From Pempheris klunzingeri (taxonomy: Eukaryota > Chordata > Actinopteri > Acropomatiformes > Pempheridae), in contig NC_092013.1 in assembly GCF_042242105.1 (NCBI RefSeq), positions 18,902,618 through 18,966,617 on the forward strand: 64,000 bases of DNA, read 5' to 3'. Positions 40,845-52,200 of the stretch are shown here, piece after piece. A program made the position numbers and the translations under genes. Every line of letters begins with the position of its first letter. The stretch's first letter is position 1. The notes below the pieces were generated by a model. It ran no database searches and was not told where the DNA came from. It saw nothing but the letters and a program-made list of their open reading frames with translations.

Positions 40845-41450
40845 TCACTGCCGCCACGACTTGCGGCTCAGCACACACACACAGGCCACGTTGATGCGTA
40901 TGAGCCTCCACGCCACCAGGTTCTTAAAGGAGGTCAGCGCTCGTACGAAAGTGTGTGAGTTGGTGCAGTAGGAGTTCCAGTGTCTCCCATCGATTCCCAA
41001 ACAGCCAGAGCTGCCTGAGCGGGCGCTGTGACACGTCGTCTCAAAGAAGTACTGCTTCTTGTTGACATTGTTGATATTCACGTCCGGCAGCACTGTCACC
41101 TCGTTGCCTGAGATGTCCGTGGCTTTGGTCTTGTTGCCCACCCAGACGCTGATGCTCTCACACACTGAGTAAACCCCACGGTGCTGAGGCTGCCCCGCTC
41201 GCCTGCGGGTCCTTCTGCTGACACCCCGCGACCCTGCCGGCTCTGCATCAGGGGGCTGAGCGCTGAAGAGCACCCTGGGTGAAAGGTAACGGCGCTTGGC
41301 GAAGAGTTTGGGGTCTAGTGTGGGGATGGAGTTGGGGCCGTTGCCTGGATCCTGCTGCTGTGCAGTCGTGGCGGCGCACGAGCCTCCTCCGATGGCGGCC
41401 ACACCCCGGGCACTGAAGAGGAGGAACAGGACCAGCATGGACGACCTCAT
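40845..41450 (-). CDS. ngf: Nerve growth factor precursor
   Basis: A single coding exon of 201 aa plus stop, as is usual for neurotrophins; its acceptor is at 41461, 11 bases before the ATG, so untranslated exons lie upstream. Residues 1-18 form a signal peptide ([15 protein letters not shown]). The prodomain is short, to about residue 84, and ends in the basic furin-type site RRTRRR. The mature chain begins near AGQPQHRG and carries [18 protein letters not shown], with the conserved N-glycosylation site NKT at 106. Six cystine-knot cysteines lie at 97, 140, 150, 162, 190 and 192. [20 protein letters not shown] and [13 protein letters not shown] are diagnostic; the tail pattern favours NGF over BDNF, NT-3 or NT-4. 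It is a secreted homodimer that signals through TrkA and p75NTR for sensory and sympathetic neuron survival. Human NGF has a longer prodomain (about 100 aa). Confidence 0.96.
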   Translation of the reverse strand: MRSSMLVLFLLFSARGVAAIGGGSCAATTAQQQDPGNGPNSIPTLDPKLFAKRRYLSPRVLFSAQPPDAEPAGSRGVSRRTRRRAGQPQHRGVYSVCESISVWVGNKTKATDISGNEVTVLPDVNINNVNKKQYFFETTCHSARSGSSGCLGIDGRHWNSYCTNSHTFVRALTSFKNLVAWRLIRINVACVCVLSRKSWRQ

Positions 41451-43079
41451 GGGCTCACAACCTGAGGGAGGCGCAGAAAACAGTGCTGTCACTGCAGATA
41501 TGCAGTACACTTTTCTGGTGTTTCTGGTGCAGGCTCAAGGTGCAGAGTGGTACGTGTGTGAGCATCTCGTCCTATATTTAGGCCAGGTGCACATTTCCCC
41601 TTCACAGTCTCAAAGTACAACATGTTGAGCAGTGAGATAAACCTAATAGGTGCGTGCTGCAGCTCCCCTTCAATGTGGAAAATACATTCTTTTACAAGTA
41701 CAGTACAGACAAACTGCTTTGCCTGACATGAATGTCATTTTACAGGAGATTTACATGAAATTCTCGGTCAGCTTCCACTTCCTGCTGTGTCCTGATCCAC
41801 AGATCAGTCTGGTAATCCTAAATAAAGCTGTAGCACTGCCTGAGAGGCTCGACAGAGGGCAACAAAGACCCTGATTTTACATTTAACCATGCAAACAGGA
41901 AGTGGACGAGTGTTGGATTTCTAGTTTAATGGTGGAGTAACAGTGAAATGATCAACCTCATACCATCCACAGAGAGGACAGAGTCTGACTGAACACTTAG
42001 ACCCTCACAGGTACTAAATGACAGTGCAAACAAACATTTGTAAAGAGGACGGTAAACTCTAATATTAAATTTTATTGTATTTTTTGTGCTGTTGTTTTTA
42101 ATCTATGAGGTGGAGCGCTGCTATTTCCACGATTTCATGAATGGATAGAGTGAGTAAATATGTCTGAATATACATCAGATTCTGGAGAACTTTGCTTCTT
42201 GATTCTAAAAATATCCACGATATGGGCTGAGCTCGGATGAGCTCAGAGTTCAGTATAATCTTCAAACTGTATTCACAGACATGAAAAAGGAATCCATGAT
42301 GTGTCTCTAGGTAAGCAGGCAATAACTAGTATATTTCTCCAGAGACAGAGCTGGATTTCCTTTGTGGAACAGTAAAGATGATCTTGTTTAAGCAAGTTTC
42401 CATTGAAGTAGGTGTCACATTACGCGCAGGTGTCTAAGAGACATTGTTGTGACATCCCATCAGTTTGTTTCTTTTCATCACACTGTGACTGCACACACCA
42501 CAACATCTGTCTTTGCTGGTTTGCATAAACACACTAAATGTTGTGGACTGTATCTATCACAGTACAACAGGAGTCACAGGCGTGTTAACACCTGCGATGG
42601 CTCTGCCAGCAGGCAGAGCTGTCAGGTAGGTTTATTACATGCTATGTTTGCCTCAGGGGGTCAGGCTGAATGCTCGCGGATTAAAATTGTTTGGCGAAAA
42701 CAAATCAAAAGAAAAACCACAGCCTGTTAAAAAAAACACAATGTGAGCTATGATGAGACCAATAAATGCTTTTGAGGTCTCCAATTTAGGTTAGTGTCTC
42801 GCCTCTCTGCTCTCTCTTCCCGTGTGTGGAGCAAAATTTGGACACGAAAAAAATCATTAGTGCATCACTTTTGGGATGATTTACATAAAGGCTATGCTTT
42901 CGGACACATGGGGAGGAAGCAGGAAACATAATGAATAGAATGATTGCAATACAGGAAAGCAGCAAATCTTGATACTTGTTAAGCTGGAAACGTGAAAAAC
43001 GCTTTAATTAATTATCAGTCACTCTCTGTCAACTGGCTAATTGATCAATCTTTTTTTCTTTTTTTTTTTGGAGCCATAC

Positions 43080-43240
43080 TTGTATTTACGGGTAGTTTAA
43101 TTTATGACAAAACATACAATTTTTTAAGCTTTAAATCTTAATTTGCAAAGTAATTAAAGCTGTCAAATAAATATAGTAGACTAAAGTAAGGTACAAGTAC
43201 CTCAGATTTGTACTTATGCACAGTACTTTCCACCACTTGT
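43080..43240 (+). repeat. Dispersed MITE-like repeat, 3' part
   Basis: Runs from GGGTAGTTTAATTTATGACA through CTTAATTTGCAAAGTAATTA and AAGCTGTCAAATAAATATAG to GTACAAGTACCTCAGATTTG and the end CAGTACTTTCCACCACTT. It is the last third of the family described at 44975-45485. Confidence 0.8.
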
Positions 43241-44974
43241 CTCTAATAAACTAAAACTGGTCTAATTTTAGGATGTCATTACTTAGTGAACAATCCCCAT
43301 CTAATGATGTTTTAAACATGAGAAAATTAGGTCATCTTGATGTTCAACATTGTGTTTGTGAGCCAGGACAAGGTGTGACTGACTCGTCTATAACCTGCTG
43401 CATTTGATTGATAGCACTTTTTGTGCACTTCACTGTTTTTCCGAGACTGTCGTCCTTCCATCCCTGTACCTTTTCGGTGTCTCCTCGTGAACTGTAGCAC
43501 CTCGTGGCTTCTAGAGGACGTGATTAGAGCTCTCTGAGTTCTGGGCTCCTGCCATCAGGACCGGCTGTGGCCCCCATCCAGCACGCCTCTGTCCTCCTGT
43601 GCCTCCACTCTGTAGCCCTGTTGAAAGACAAGCGGAGAGAGTGTCTCACCCGGCCCATAAACCCACTGTAAACACATTCTTGAGACCGATACGGGAAGAG
43701 AAAGTTAATATGTTATTCCCGCTCACCAGGTCCTCACATACTGAACATACCGAAATAAAGGAGCAGACCTGCATAATGTAGATTTTAGAGCAGAAACATG
43801 TAGGATAGTTTAAACGGTAACCCTGTAAACTCTGTCAGCATTCCTTCATGTGTGGGTTTTGACAGGTTTGTGAAGACTTAAACAGCCCTGTGCCTTAAAG
43901 GACACATAAAGACATTTAGAGATTATTTAGGAACAAGTAGAAACCAGATGATTTAGTAATTTGGTGTTTTGTGTATGAAGCCACGTACACACACACACAA
44001 GAGGAGTTAGACAGGTGTCACCGCTACATCACATTTCTTACATTAGGATACATTTTTGTCTGTTTTTTTTTTTGGCTCTGTCTGTTCAGGCTTCATTTCC
44101 TACATTCAGAGCGCCGTGATTAATTTTTGTACAGAGATGAAACACAGCCACCGTTGGAGCTCGACAATCCATCACAGGAAACCAGAGGCCTTAATTTTGT
44201 TTTGTCATTCTGTTTTATCCTTATGTCACTGCGCTCAAAGTGTGCTTGAGTTACGTGTCAGCAGGCTACGTGTTATGTTACACCTTAGTTAGTGTCAATC
44301 ACCTGACACCCACAGGAACAAAGCCTTCAAAATCTAAGAAACCATCTCTGAAAACATCTTTCCTCCCAAAACTTGATCATATTTACGTGTGTTTTTAGAT
44401 TTGGGATATCTTCGCAGGACGTTACTTTCACGCAGGGGTCAGAAACAGTGAGGAGGTTATGGCACGCTTGCAAAAAGGAAAGGAATGTAAGGTATATATA
44501 AACAGAAGCACATGGTCTGTAAATCTAAATGGCACCAGTGTACTCCTGAAAAGAATATACACTGGCACAGGAAATGTTCTTGCTTAATGGCATCTCAACA
44601 ACGGTGGTCTCTGGTCTGTCATGGGATATAAAACACCCGACCTTTTGATCAGCTGTGAAAAAAAAAACGAGCCACCGTCCTGCTCTGTTCTCTGACCGTT
44701 CTCAGCCTCAGTGCATCATAAAGACCAAAGTGCTGCTGAGGTAAAACCTGATATTAACAAGAAGCCCATACTGTGTATTCCAGGTAAGTTTAAGGAACAC
44801 TGACACGAAAAAAAAAACCCTCCAAGCATACAGTGCATGTGTGTGTAGACAGCTATTTGTATATATACAACAATATTCTACTTATTTCAAACATAAAAGT
44901 TCATCCGTGACCTTGGAAATAGTTTGACAACACAGTAAAAGGCTGACTTACTGGCTTTTTCTGGAGCTTTCAAC

Positions 44975-45485
44975 ACAGGTGGAAGGAGTAGTGCTAAGAT
45001 CTTGTACTTAAGTTAAAGGAGCAATACCACAGTATAGAAATACTCCATTACGAGTAAAAGTCATGCAGTTCATTTTACTTGAATAAAAGCTGAAATGTAT
45101 TGGCATTAAAATTTAATGAAAGTACTCTTTAGACAGAATGGTCCTTTTCAGAAGAATGTATATTATAGGATTATGAGTATAGATGCATTCATGTGTACAT
45201 GACTTTAAAATTGGGGCAAATAATTACTACTTTATTCAGTGAATCTGGGGCAGCTTGTGAATTTCTCCCCATGGATAAATAAAGTTTTAACATAATTTCT
45301 GATCATCATTTGTTGATATTTTGCATTATTGATGCAAATCTGTAAAGTAAGTTATCAAATAAATGTTGTGGAGTTAAAAGTACAATATTTCCCACTGACG
45401 TGTAGTGAAGTAAAAGTATGAAGTAAAGTATCTTAGAATTGTTCTTAAGTACAGTACTTGAGTAAATGTACTTTCCACCACAAGC
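44975..45485 (+). repeat. Dispersed MITE-like repeat, nearly full copy with an insertion
   Basis: Starts near CACAGGTGGAAGGAGTAGTG, then TTGTACTTAAGTTAAAGGAG, AAATACTCCATTACGAGTAA and AAGTCATGCAG. It ends AGTACTTGAGTAAATGTACT followed by TTCCACCAC. The middle is replaced, from about 45210 to 45300, by a foreign piece containing CTCCCCATGGATAAATAAAG that resembles another repeat's poly(A)-like tail. Confidence 0.8.
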
Positions 45486-47029
45486 CACTCAGCTCGCACG
45501 TCATTGATCCGTCTGCATGGCAACTGAGCTAACGCCATGCTCCCTGTGACGTGGTTGAAAGCTGGATAAAGATAAAGTTAAATCTATACGTGCTCACCAC
45601 CCTATATGTGGATTAAGTAAACCTTGAGTTGGGATTGGTTTGTCAAACCACTAATATACTTAATTTGATACTTGATTTAAAGAGGACTAAATGTTATTAA
45701 ACTCCCGTACTTAACCTGCTAGTTAACACCAGCAGCTGCATCTTAACCAAACACTATGAGGTTTATTATGAAATCAACGGCATTACAGCAACAGGCAAGT
45801 ACAGAAGTACAGTCATGTTTAAAGTGTCATTAAAGCTATTATCTGTGTGAAGAGCACAATTATGATGCTGTTTCAAAGCAACATTATTATTTTACATATC
45901 ATGAAAATCATGCAATCATTCTAATAGAGAACAAATGTCTCTAACATCTACTCAGAAACACGCAGTCAGCAGTCTCGGCCTGTGTTAAGAGGAGAATGGC
46001 AACATTCATTCAGGCTACTAGGTGGGCTACAGATATGCACATAACACCGCTGTACAACATTAGTGTGCACTGGAGCGTCGCACATCGCACTGCTCATTGA
46101 GCCTTGAAGCAGATGGGCCGCAGCAGCACACGACCACGATGACTGGAGGGTGGAAAAATGCTGCTTGGTCAGAGGATGGAGATAGTGCGACAGTGAAGGA
46201 AATGCTGTTTCTTGGCACAGCTTTTAGGCCCCTGTGTATCATTACTAGACACTATCAGTGGGGTAATGTGTGCTGCCGTGGAGACGGACACTTGTAGTTT
46301 GACATCAGGACCCTGAGAGAGCCCAATAAAACACCATTTGGATGATGTTGAACAGGATGTTTGCAGCTCAACGTGCCAACGATAACATAGCAGGAAATAG
46401 GATGAACAAGATCCTCGTGGAATATTTCCAAAGCCTTGTTAAAACCGTGCTCGGAACAACGCAGGCTCTTCTGGGGCCTCCCCTTCTCACTGGGACAAAA
46501 GTTGAGAAGTTTAGCAAAAAGCTTAGCTTTGTATTAGCTGCAATAACTATTTCATGAAGCTAACGCTGCTCTCTGTAGACACAAGACTTACATCCTCACT
46601 TTATATGTGACTGTGTCTCAATACACCTCATACTGTTGTTAATAGGCTATAATATATGATAATATATATCATATTTGAAATGTTCATGCTTCATATAGTT
46701 TGCACAGAATACATGCAGTACTTTTTAAGGATTACTTAATTACAATGTGCATCTGTTCTTCCTTTTGCTGCTGTGATATATAATTAAAGTGGGGTCAATA
46801 CATTTTTAGACATTTTACAATAGATTTTATATATAAATGGATGCAAATTTAAAAACCTCCAGTTTCTTGTTAAGTGAGCAAACCACATCTGCTGATGAAG
46901 ACCATGTAGTCCAATCCAAATAAAGTAAACAAGCGCCAGCACTGATTATCACTCAATTCACTTTCAGTTTCTGAGTCAGTGTTGGATCAGTTTTAGCTAT
47001 AAAATTGTTACCAGTGTTGGAATGTAACT

Positions 47030-47515
47030 GAGTCATTTATTCAAGTAACTTAACTATAATTTGTTCTTTTCACTTGGTGCCACTTTATCGTTCTTCTCCA
47101 CAGATTTTCAGAGGAAAATATTATACTTTTTTCTCCACTACATTTATTTCCTAGATATAGTTAGTTTTCACATCAAGACTTTACAGACCTGTGATCAGTA
47201 TATAAGATAGGACTCAGTGTCATAGATTTAACTACCCAAACACATATAAAGCATCGAAAATTAGCTCCTCCTCAACCAACAATAGTATCAAATTACTGTT
47301 TACATGTTACCGCATCAATAATAATGGTCCATTAATATAATAATATAACATAATATAGAAATCTAATGATATAATTCTGACAAAGGATTACTCATAGTTT
47401 GCACACATTTTGCTGATAGCACTTTTGTACATTTACTTAAGTGAAATTTTGAATGCAGGATTTAGAGTAGTATTACTATTTTTACTTAAATTATTTGAAT
47501 ACTTCCTCCACCGCT
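47030..47515 (-). repeat. Dispersed MITE-like repeat, inverted copy
   Basis: Read on the minus strand it begins GGTGGAGGAAGTATTCAAAT, continues through AAGTAAAAATAGTAATACTA and CTGCATTCAAAATTTCACTT and ends with the 'gtggagaaaaaagtataat' and 'aagtgaaaa' portions. It is the same family as 44975-45485, in the opposite direction. Confidence 0.75.
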
Positions 47516-47939
47516 GCGCGCTACCATTTTATATACCAAATCATTAAAATTGGTTAAATTATATGCTGCTCTATTATTTATTGATTAACTGTAGACACAT
47601 TTTTGATAATTTGATAACAATAAAAACGTGACGGCTTTATCCCCATAGCAACGGCAGCTGAGGCTCATGGGAAGTGTAGTACTTAGAACTGCATTATGCC
47701 TCATTAAACCGACAGGACGGGGAAACTGGCAGCCATTTAAATCTAAATTACAGTGAAATTATCTCGTGTTTCTCCGTTGATATTATCATATAAAACAACG
47801 ATCAAATGTACAGCAGCTGCACACACTTTAAATTAGGCGGGTAATTCAACCACACTGTCACCGCCCCGCTCACATTTTTAAAAAAACCTATTTTCTTAGT
47901 AGCTAGTTGATAAGAGGCCGCTACTAATGTGACATTGCA

Positions 47940-48056
47940 GAGGCCAGTCCAGCTGTGTGTGTGTGTGTGGAGCCGCCTTCGTTCATAGTCCCTACAAGGT
48001 TATTCAGCGCGGACATGCTGAGGATCGCCGCTCCGCCTCATCACGGAAGTAGGTAC
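47940..48056 (+). promoter_or_regulatory. Probable promoter and non-coding first exon of the next gene (vangl1 expected)
   Basis: A small CpG-bearing island (GATCGCCGCTCCGCCTCATC near 48022) contains the ETS-type core CGGAAG at 48044-48049 and a candidate donor, GGAAGTAG followed by GTACC. In human, VANGL1 follows NGF, so a plus-strand vangl1 start is the simplest reading. I found no VANGL1 coding exon in the 16 kb to the window end, so this rests on position and base composition only. Confidence 0.35.
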
Positions 48057-48234
48057 CATGTTGCTGCTCATGCTAACCAGCTAGCTTATGGTTCAGTCTG
48101 TGTCTGTCTGCTACATTAACACGCTGTGAGGCCTCCCAGACTGCTGCATGGCTGCTTTGGTGTCCGCTGGCTGCTCACTGCTGCTGTTTGCTTTGGTTTC
48201 AGCTCATTCTGAACACATTTCATGTTGTCTCTGA

Positions 48235-48263
48235 GCTAGCCAGCTAGCTAGCTAGCTAGCTTA
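48235..48263. repeat. (GCTA)n tetranucleotide run
   Basis: GCTAGCCAGCTAGCTAGC and further GCTA units, self-complementary and able to form a hairpin; about 200 bases into the presumed first intron of the 48 kb gene. Confidence 0.85.
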
Positions 48264-48486
48264 GCTGTCGTTGATTGGCCAGAAGCATTTTGTGTGTTGT
48301 AGGCTGTTAGTTTACTTAATGAAATCTCGCGTTGAGAGATAATATTAATGTTGAGTGTTACTGTAGCTAGGGCTTTATTATTGGCAGAGTTGGTTTTTGC
48401 AGCATGTTCCCTCTTTGCTTGTCTTGTTTTAGAAACATTTTTCAACTCCAGCCAACAGGTGTGTGACAACCTCCATATTCCTCACA

Positions 48487-48487
<1 letters not shown>

Positions 48488-48529
<42 letters not shown>
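48488..48529. repeat. (TG)n microsatellite
   Basis: About 20 TG units. The translated Val/Cys run at the end of the open frame that crosses it is an artefact of the repeat. Confidence 0.95.
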
Positions 48530-48530
<1 letters not shown>

Positions 48531-49050
48531 AGGTGAACACATTAGTAGCAAAAACATTAATGTTGTTCTGTTCCAGTTAAATGCTGCACAGCTCGGCAAG
48601 CAAGCACAATATCGGAGTCTAGAGCTGGAAACCTAAATGGAATGCAGTCTTGATTGTTCTTCATTAAAGCCTCCATATAATAGCTGCTGCCTTCTCTAAT
48701 GGTTTTGTTTTGTTTTGTTTTGTGTGTTGAAGTTTTCTGTTAGTGCTCAGTATTTGTTGTTGTTGCTTGGTGTATGACTGCAGGAAGTGATGACGTCACA
48801 ACGTAGATGGCATGTATCTACTCTTTACTCCATCTTTACATAATAAATCCAGCTCATGTGCCGCTGCCGCATTCACTGCAACACACTGCACATTCATAGC
48901 ACGCACACTTTGCAGTAGAGCTGGAATGTAGTTATATTCGATTGGTCAGTCAGTCATGTCATCTGAAGTCTCTCTTGTATCGTTCCAGCATCCCAAATGT
49001 GTAGATTTTAAGAGCAAACTGAGGATCTTTTTTTTTCGAGTGTTAGTCAG

Positions 49051-49262
49051 ACCAGTGTTTCTCCACCTTGCTCCTGGGGTCCCACTGTCCTGCATGTTTT
49101 AGAGGTTTCCCTGCTTCAACACACCTGATTCAAATGATCATGAAGCATCTGCAGAAGCCTCGTAATGGCCCATTCATTTAAAACAGGTGTTTTGGAACGG
49201 GCAGACCTCTAAAACATGCAGCGCAGTGTGTCCCTAGCATCAGGTTTGGGTTAAAACTGGGT
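49051..49262. repeat. hAT-like MITE with long imperfect inverted repeats
   Basis: The left half has CCTGCATGTTTTAGAGGTTT and CAACACACCTGATTCAAATG; the right half has AAAACAGGTGTTTTGGAACG and CTCTAAAACATGCAGCGCAG, which is its inverted copy. The element is close to a hairpin of about 210 bases and matches a common teleost non-autonomous DNA transposon. Confidence 0.8.
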
Positions 49263-52200
49263 TGGACAACAAATAATAGGAATCTTCTTGCACTTTGGGA
49301 AATTGTAATGGATATTTTTTTTGTCTATTTTGTAATGTCTTGTATCCTTGATTATTAATGAATGAATTAAGCAAATTGGCAAATGGATCCATAATGAAAA
49401 TAACGATTAGGTGCAGCCATACCGCCTACAATTCTGTGGTCTATTTTAGCCGTCGCTCTTCTGTAACAGTGCTGCTGTTGCTCATACAGCATTTCAGCTT
49501 CACCCCAGCATCCACCTGCAGAGTCCAAGCTCTGCTGGGAGGGAGTTTGCTATTGCTGCTCCCTAATCTCTTTTGAGCTGAGCCTGATGTGCTGAGCTTT
49601 TAGACAAAGAATCACATCAATGTCAATATTTATTCCTACACTGTGTTTTTATTAAGTTTGAGGCTCCTGTAATGCAGGTATGCTGTGAAGACAGACAAAA
49701 CTGTTATTCCCCTGCTGGTGTGAACAAACTGAATGGGCAAGCTAATCAGTTACGTGGTCTCTTAGCCCTGAATGGAGAGGCCACCCACAAACCACTGACC
49801 TACAACTCATTAGCTCTAATGGAGTCAGTTTAATGAAGCCCGCCTGGGACGACTGACAAGTAGCCTGGGGTGGCACACAATCCAGTCTGCAGACCACGAA
49901 CAATCTACCTCCCTCTGAAAAAAATGGCAGTGGCTTCATTCATATGGTAAAAGTCACATAGTGCCTCTAGTAACTCGATCCACCAGGGCTGGCTCTCATT
50001 CAAAGGGGAAGGGAGGTGCAGGTGACTTTATCTGAAAGCCACCAATGGGCTTTGAATGACATGCTGCTCATTACGTTGCTGTGGTCATTCGTGCAAAACT
50101 GTGTGCTGGGTTGCAGCATAGCTTTGTGCTGAGTTTAAGCCCTGAAACTCAGCGGTTTCTGGGATGACAGCAGCCACAGTAAAATATGGTAATCTATAGG
50201 AAATACGCAAACACTGTACACTGCTGATGATGAAGGAAACTACTATGTGCATTTATTATATAGCTCTTTCTTTCTCCCTAAACTGCCTGGCCATGAAGTC
50301 TTGTCTTCAATAATATCCTCAAATAATGGAACAGTTCTTCTGGTGGTTGTGCTATAGCAAATATTCAAACTTTAAAACTTTTGAAATGCATTTATGCAAT
50401 AGCCTCAAGCTTTTTTTTTTTTTTTTCCTCCAAAATGTATGTCCAAAGGAAAGGTGAATATTTCATGAACTGCAACCTGGCAAAATCAAAGTCAATGATT
50501 GATTCTGAACTTAATAGACGTCGTCTATAAATGTATTCTTTTTGGTGTGAAAAATGATCTAAATTGAAGTCTGTAGCACGCAAAAATGTTGGACTGGAAA
50601 TGCTAATGTAAAGATTTTCCTTCACATCTAAGGCTATGTTTATCTAATCCATGTGGAATAAATTTAACTAGACAGTTGACATGAAGTGGATGGTTTAAGA
50701 ATATCCATTTATCTTATGCCATTTGCCGCTATAATTTGTTCCTGGCAAAGCATTTGAGCCCCAGCAGTTGTTGCAGTAGGTCCTTTTTCCTGTAGCTGCA
50801 CATTTCCTATTCCTATCCATCAATTAACCATGCACACAGCTCTGTCGTGGTGTTTTCGTAGATACACTAGAAAAGGCAGGAAGACGCAGGAATGGTGTTA
50901 TAAACAGCTCTTGACTTGAGTAGTGTTTTTAGCCAAAGGCAAATGGGGCATTATTTTGTGGCTATGTCTGTACAGTATTCCTTCCTGGGACTATTTTTTT
51001 TTTTTTTTACCAGTCACAGACATGACGTAGGTACACATGAAGTGTTAAACTGGGGAAAAACATGATAAAGGGATCAGCAGAGGTAATAGAAAGTTACAGC
51101 TCGTGAGCAGCTATATTTTCTTATACTGCTAGTACTAAATAGAGGAAGGCTTTAATACGGTCACTGAGAACTGCTTCTAATTACAGAAATACTTGACAGT
51201 GGTCCAGCACAACAAGTTGAATGATAGTTCACTTCTTGTTCTCTCATTGACACTCCCCGTGGCTTATGGGAGAAACGGTGTCCTCTCAGAATACACATCT
51301 TGCATCTGGCAGCCCTCAGTGTATTCAGATTGGAGCCTGTTTGACAAAGACCCGAGCACACCCACACACAGCACAGCAGCAGGTGATGCCTGGCAGTGGG
51401 CCTCGGACAGTAAGACGCTGCAATGAATGGAAGATAAAATGTGGAGAGGTGTGTTCGTCGCTGAAACAGGGTTGTTTGAAATCCATTTTATCCAGGGAGC
51501 AAGAGAGAGAGAGAAGAGAAAACTGATTACTGAGGGAATTGATAAAACAACAGGCTCCAGTTTAGGTTCAGGACGAGGTCAATAAACGTCAGTGAAGATT
51601 TCCTCCTCCTGAACATTAAGATGAATAATTTGCGGCTTTTGAGCAATTTTTTAGATGTATCCATATCAGAGCTTAACTTGGACTTGTGCAAGTTTGGATT
51701 TTGCCCAGTGTTTATTTTCCTCAGTCAACATGAATAAAGAACTGACTGTAGGTCAGTCTGAAGGCCACCATAACATGATGTAATACAGTAAGCGTGTTGG
51801 AATATCAGTGTTTTACTGCAGTTGCACACATGCCAACAGACACACATGTATGTGGCACTGGATGGTTTGCTTTAAGACAGATGTGAACGTTGAACATTGC
51901 AATGTTCAAGGACTCACATGCAACACATTTAAGGTTGAGCTTTGGCATACCTGCCTCAGCTTGTCCACGAGTTGGAGGGAAGTGAGATCCCTTATTTTGT
52001 CTTTTGGCAACTAGTCAAAGGAAACATGTTAAGAAGGATAATCGCATGCAATTGAGGCACATAATTTCACATTTTCCCTGACTGCTGTCCTGTTGCATCT
52101 AGTTCGGGCAATTTTCTGTTTCACCGTTATCAGACAACTATGTGGGAAACTGTTTCGAGCAAAATATGACCTTTGGTTGAGAAATGGGGCCTCTGCTGGC

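Larger units (their letters stand above)
41470..47930. other. Region upstream of ngf
   Basis: Untranslated ngf exons and its promoter are expected in or beyond this region but cannot be placed by eye. I find no coding exon. Visible content is three copies of one MITE-like family (43080-43240, 44975-45485, 47030-47515) and AT-rich unique sequence (46620-46850 is especially AT-rich). Confidence 0.5.

Noticed and set aside
41296-41628. 110-codon open frame on the plus strand over ngf
   Set aside because: Antisense shadow of the ngf prodomain exon, where high GC keeps other frames open.
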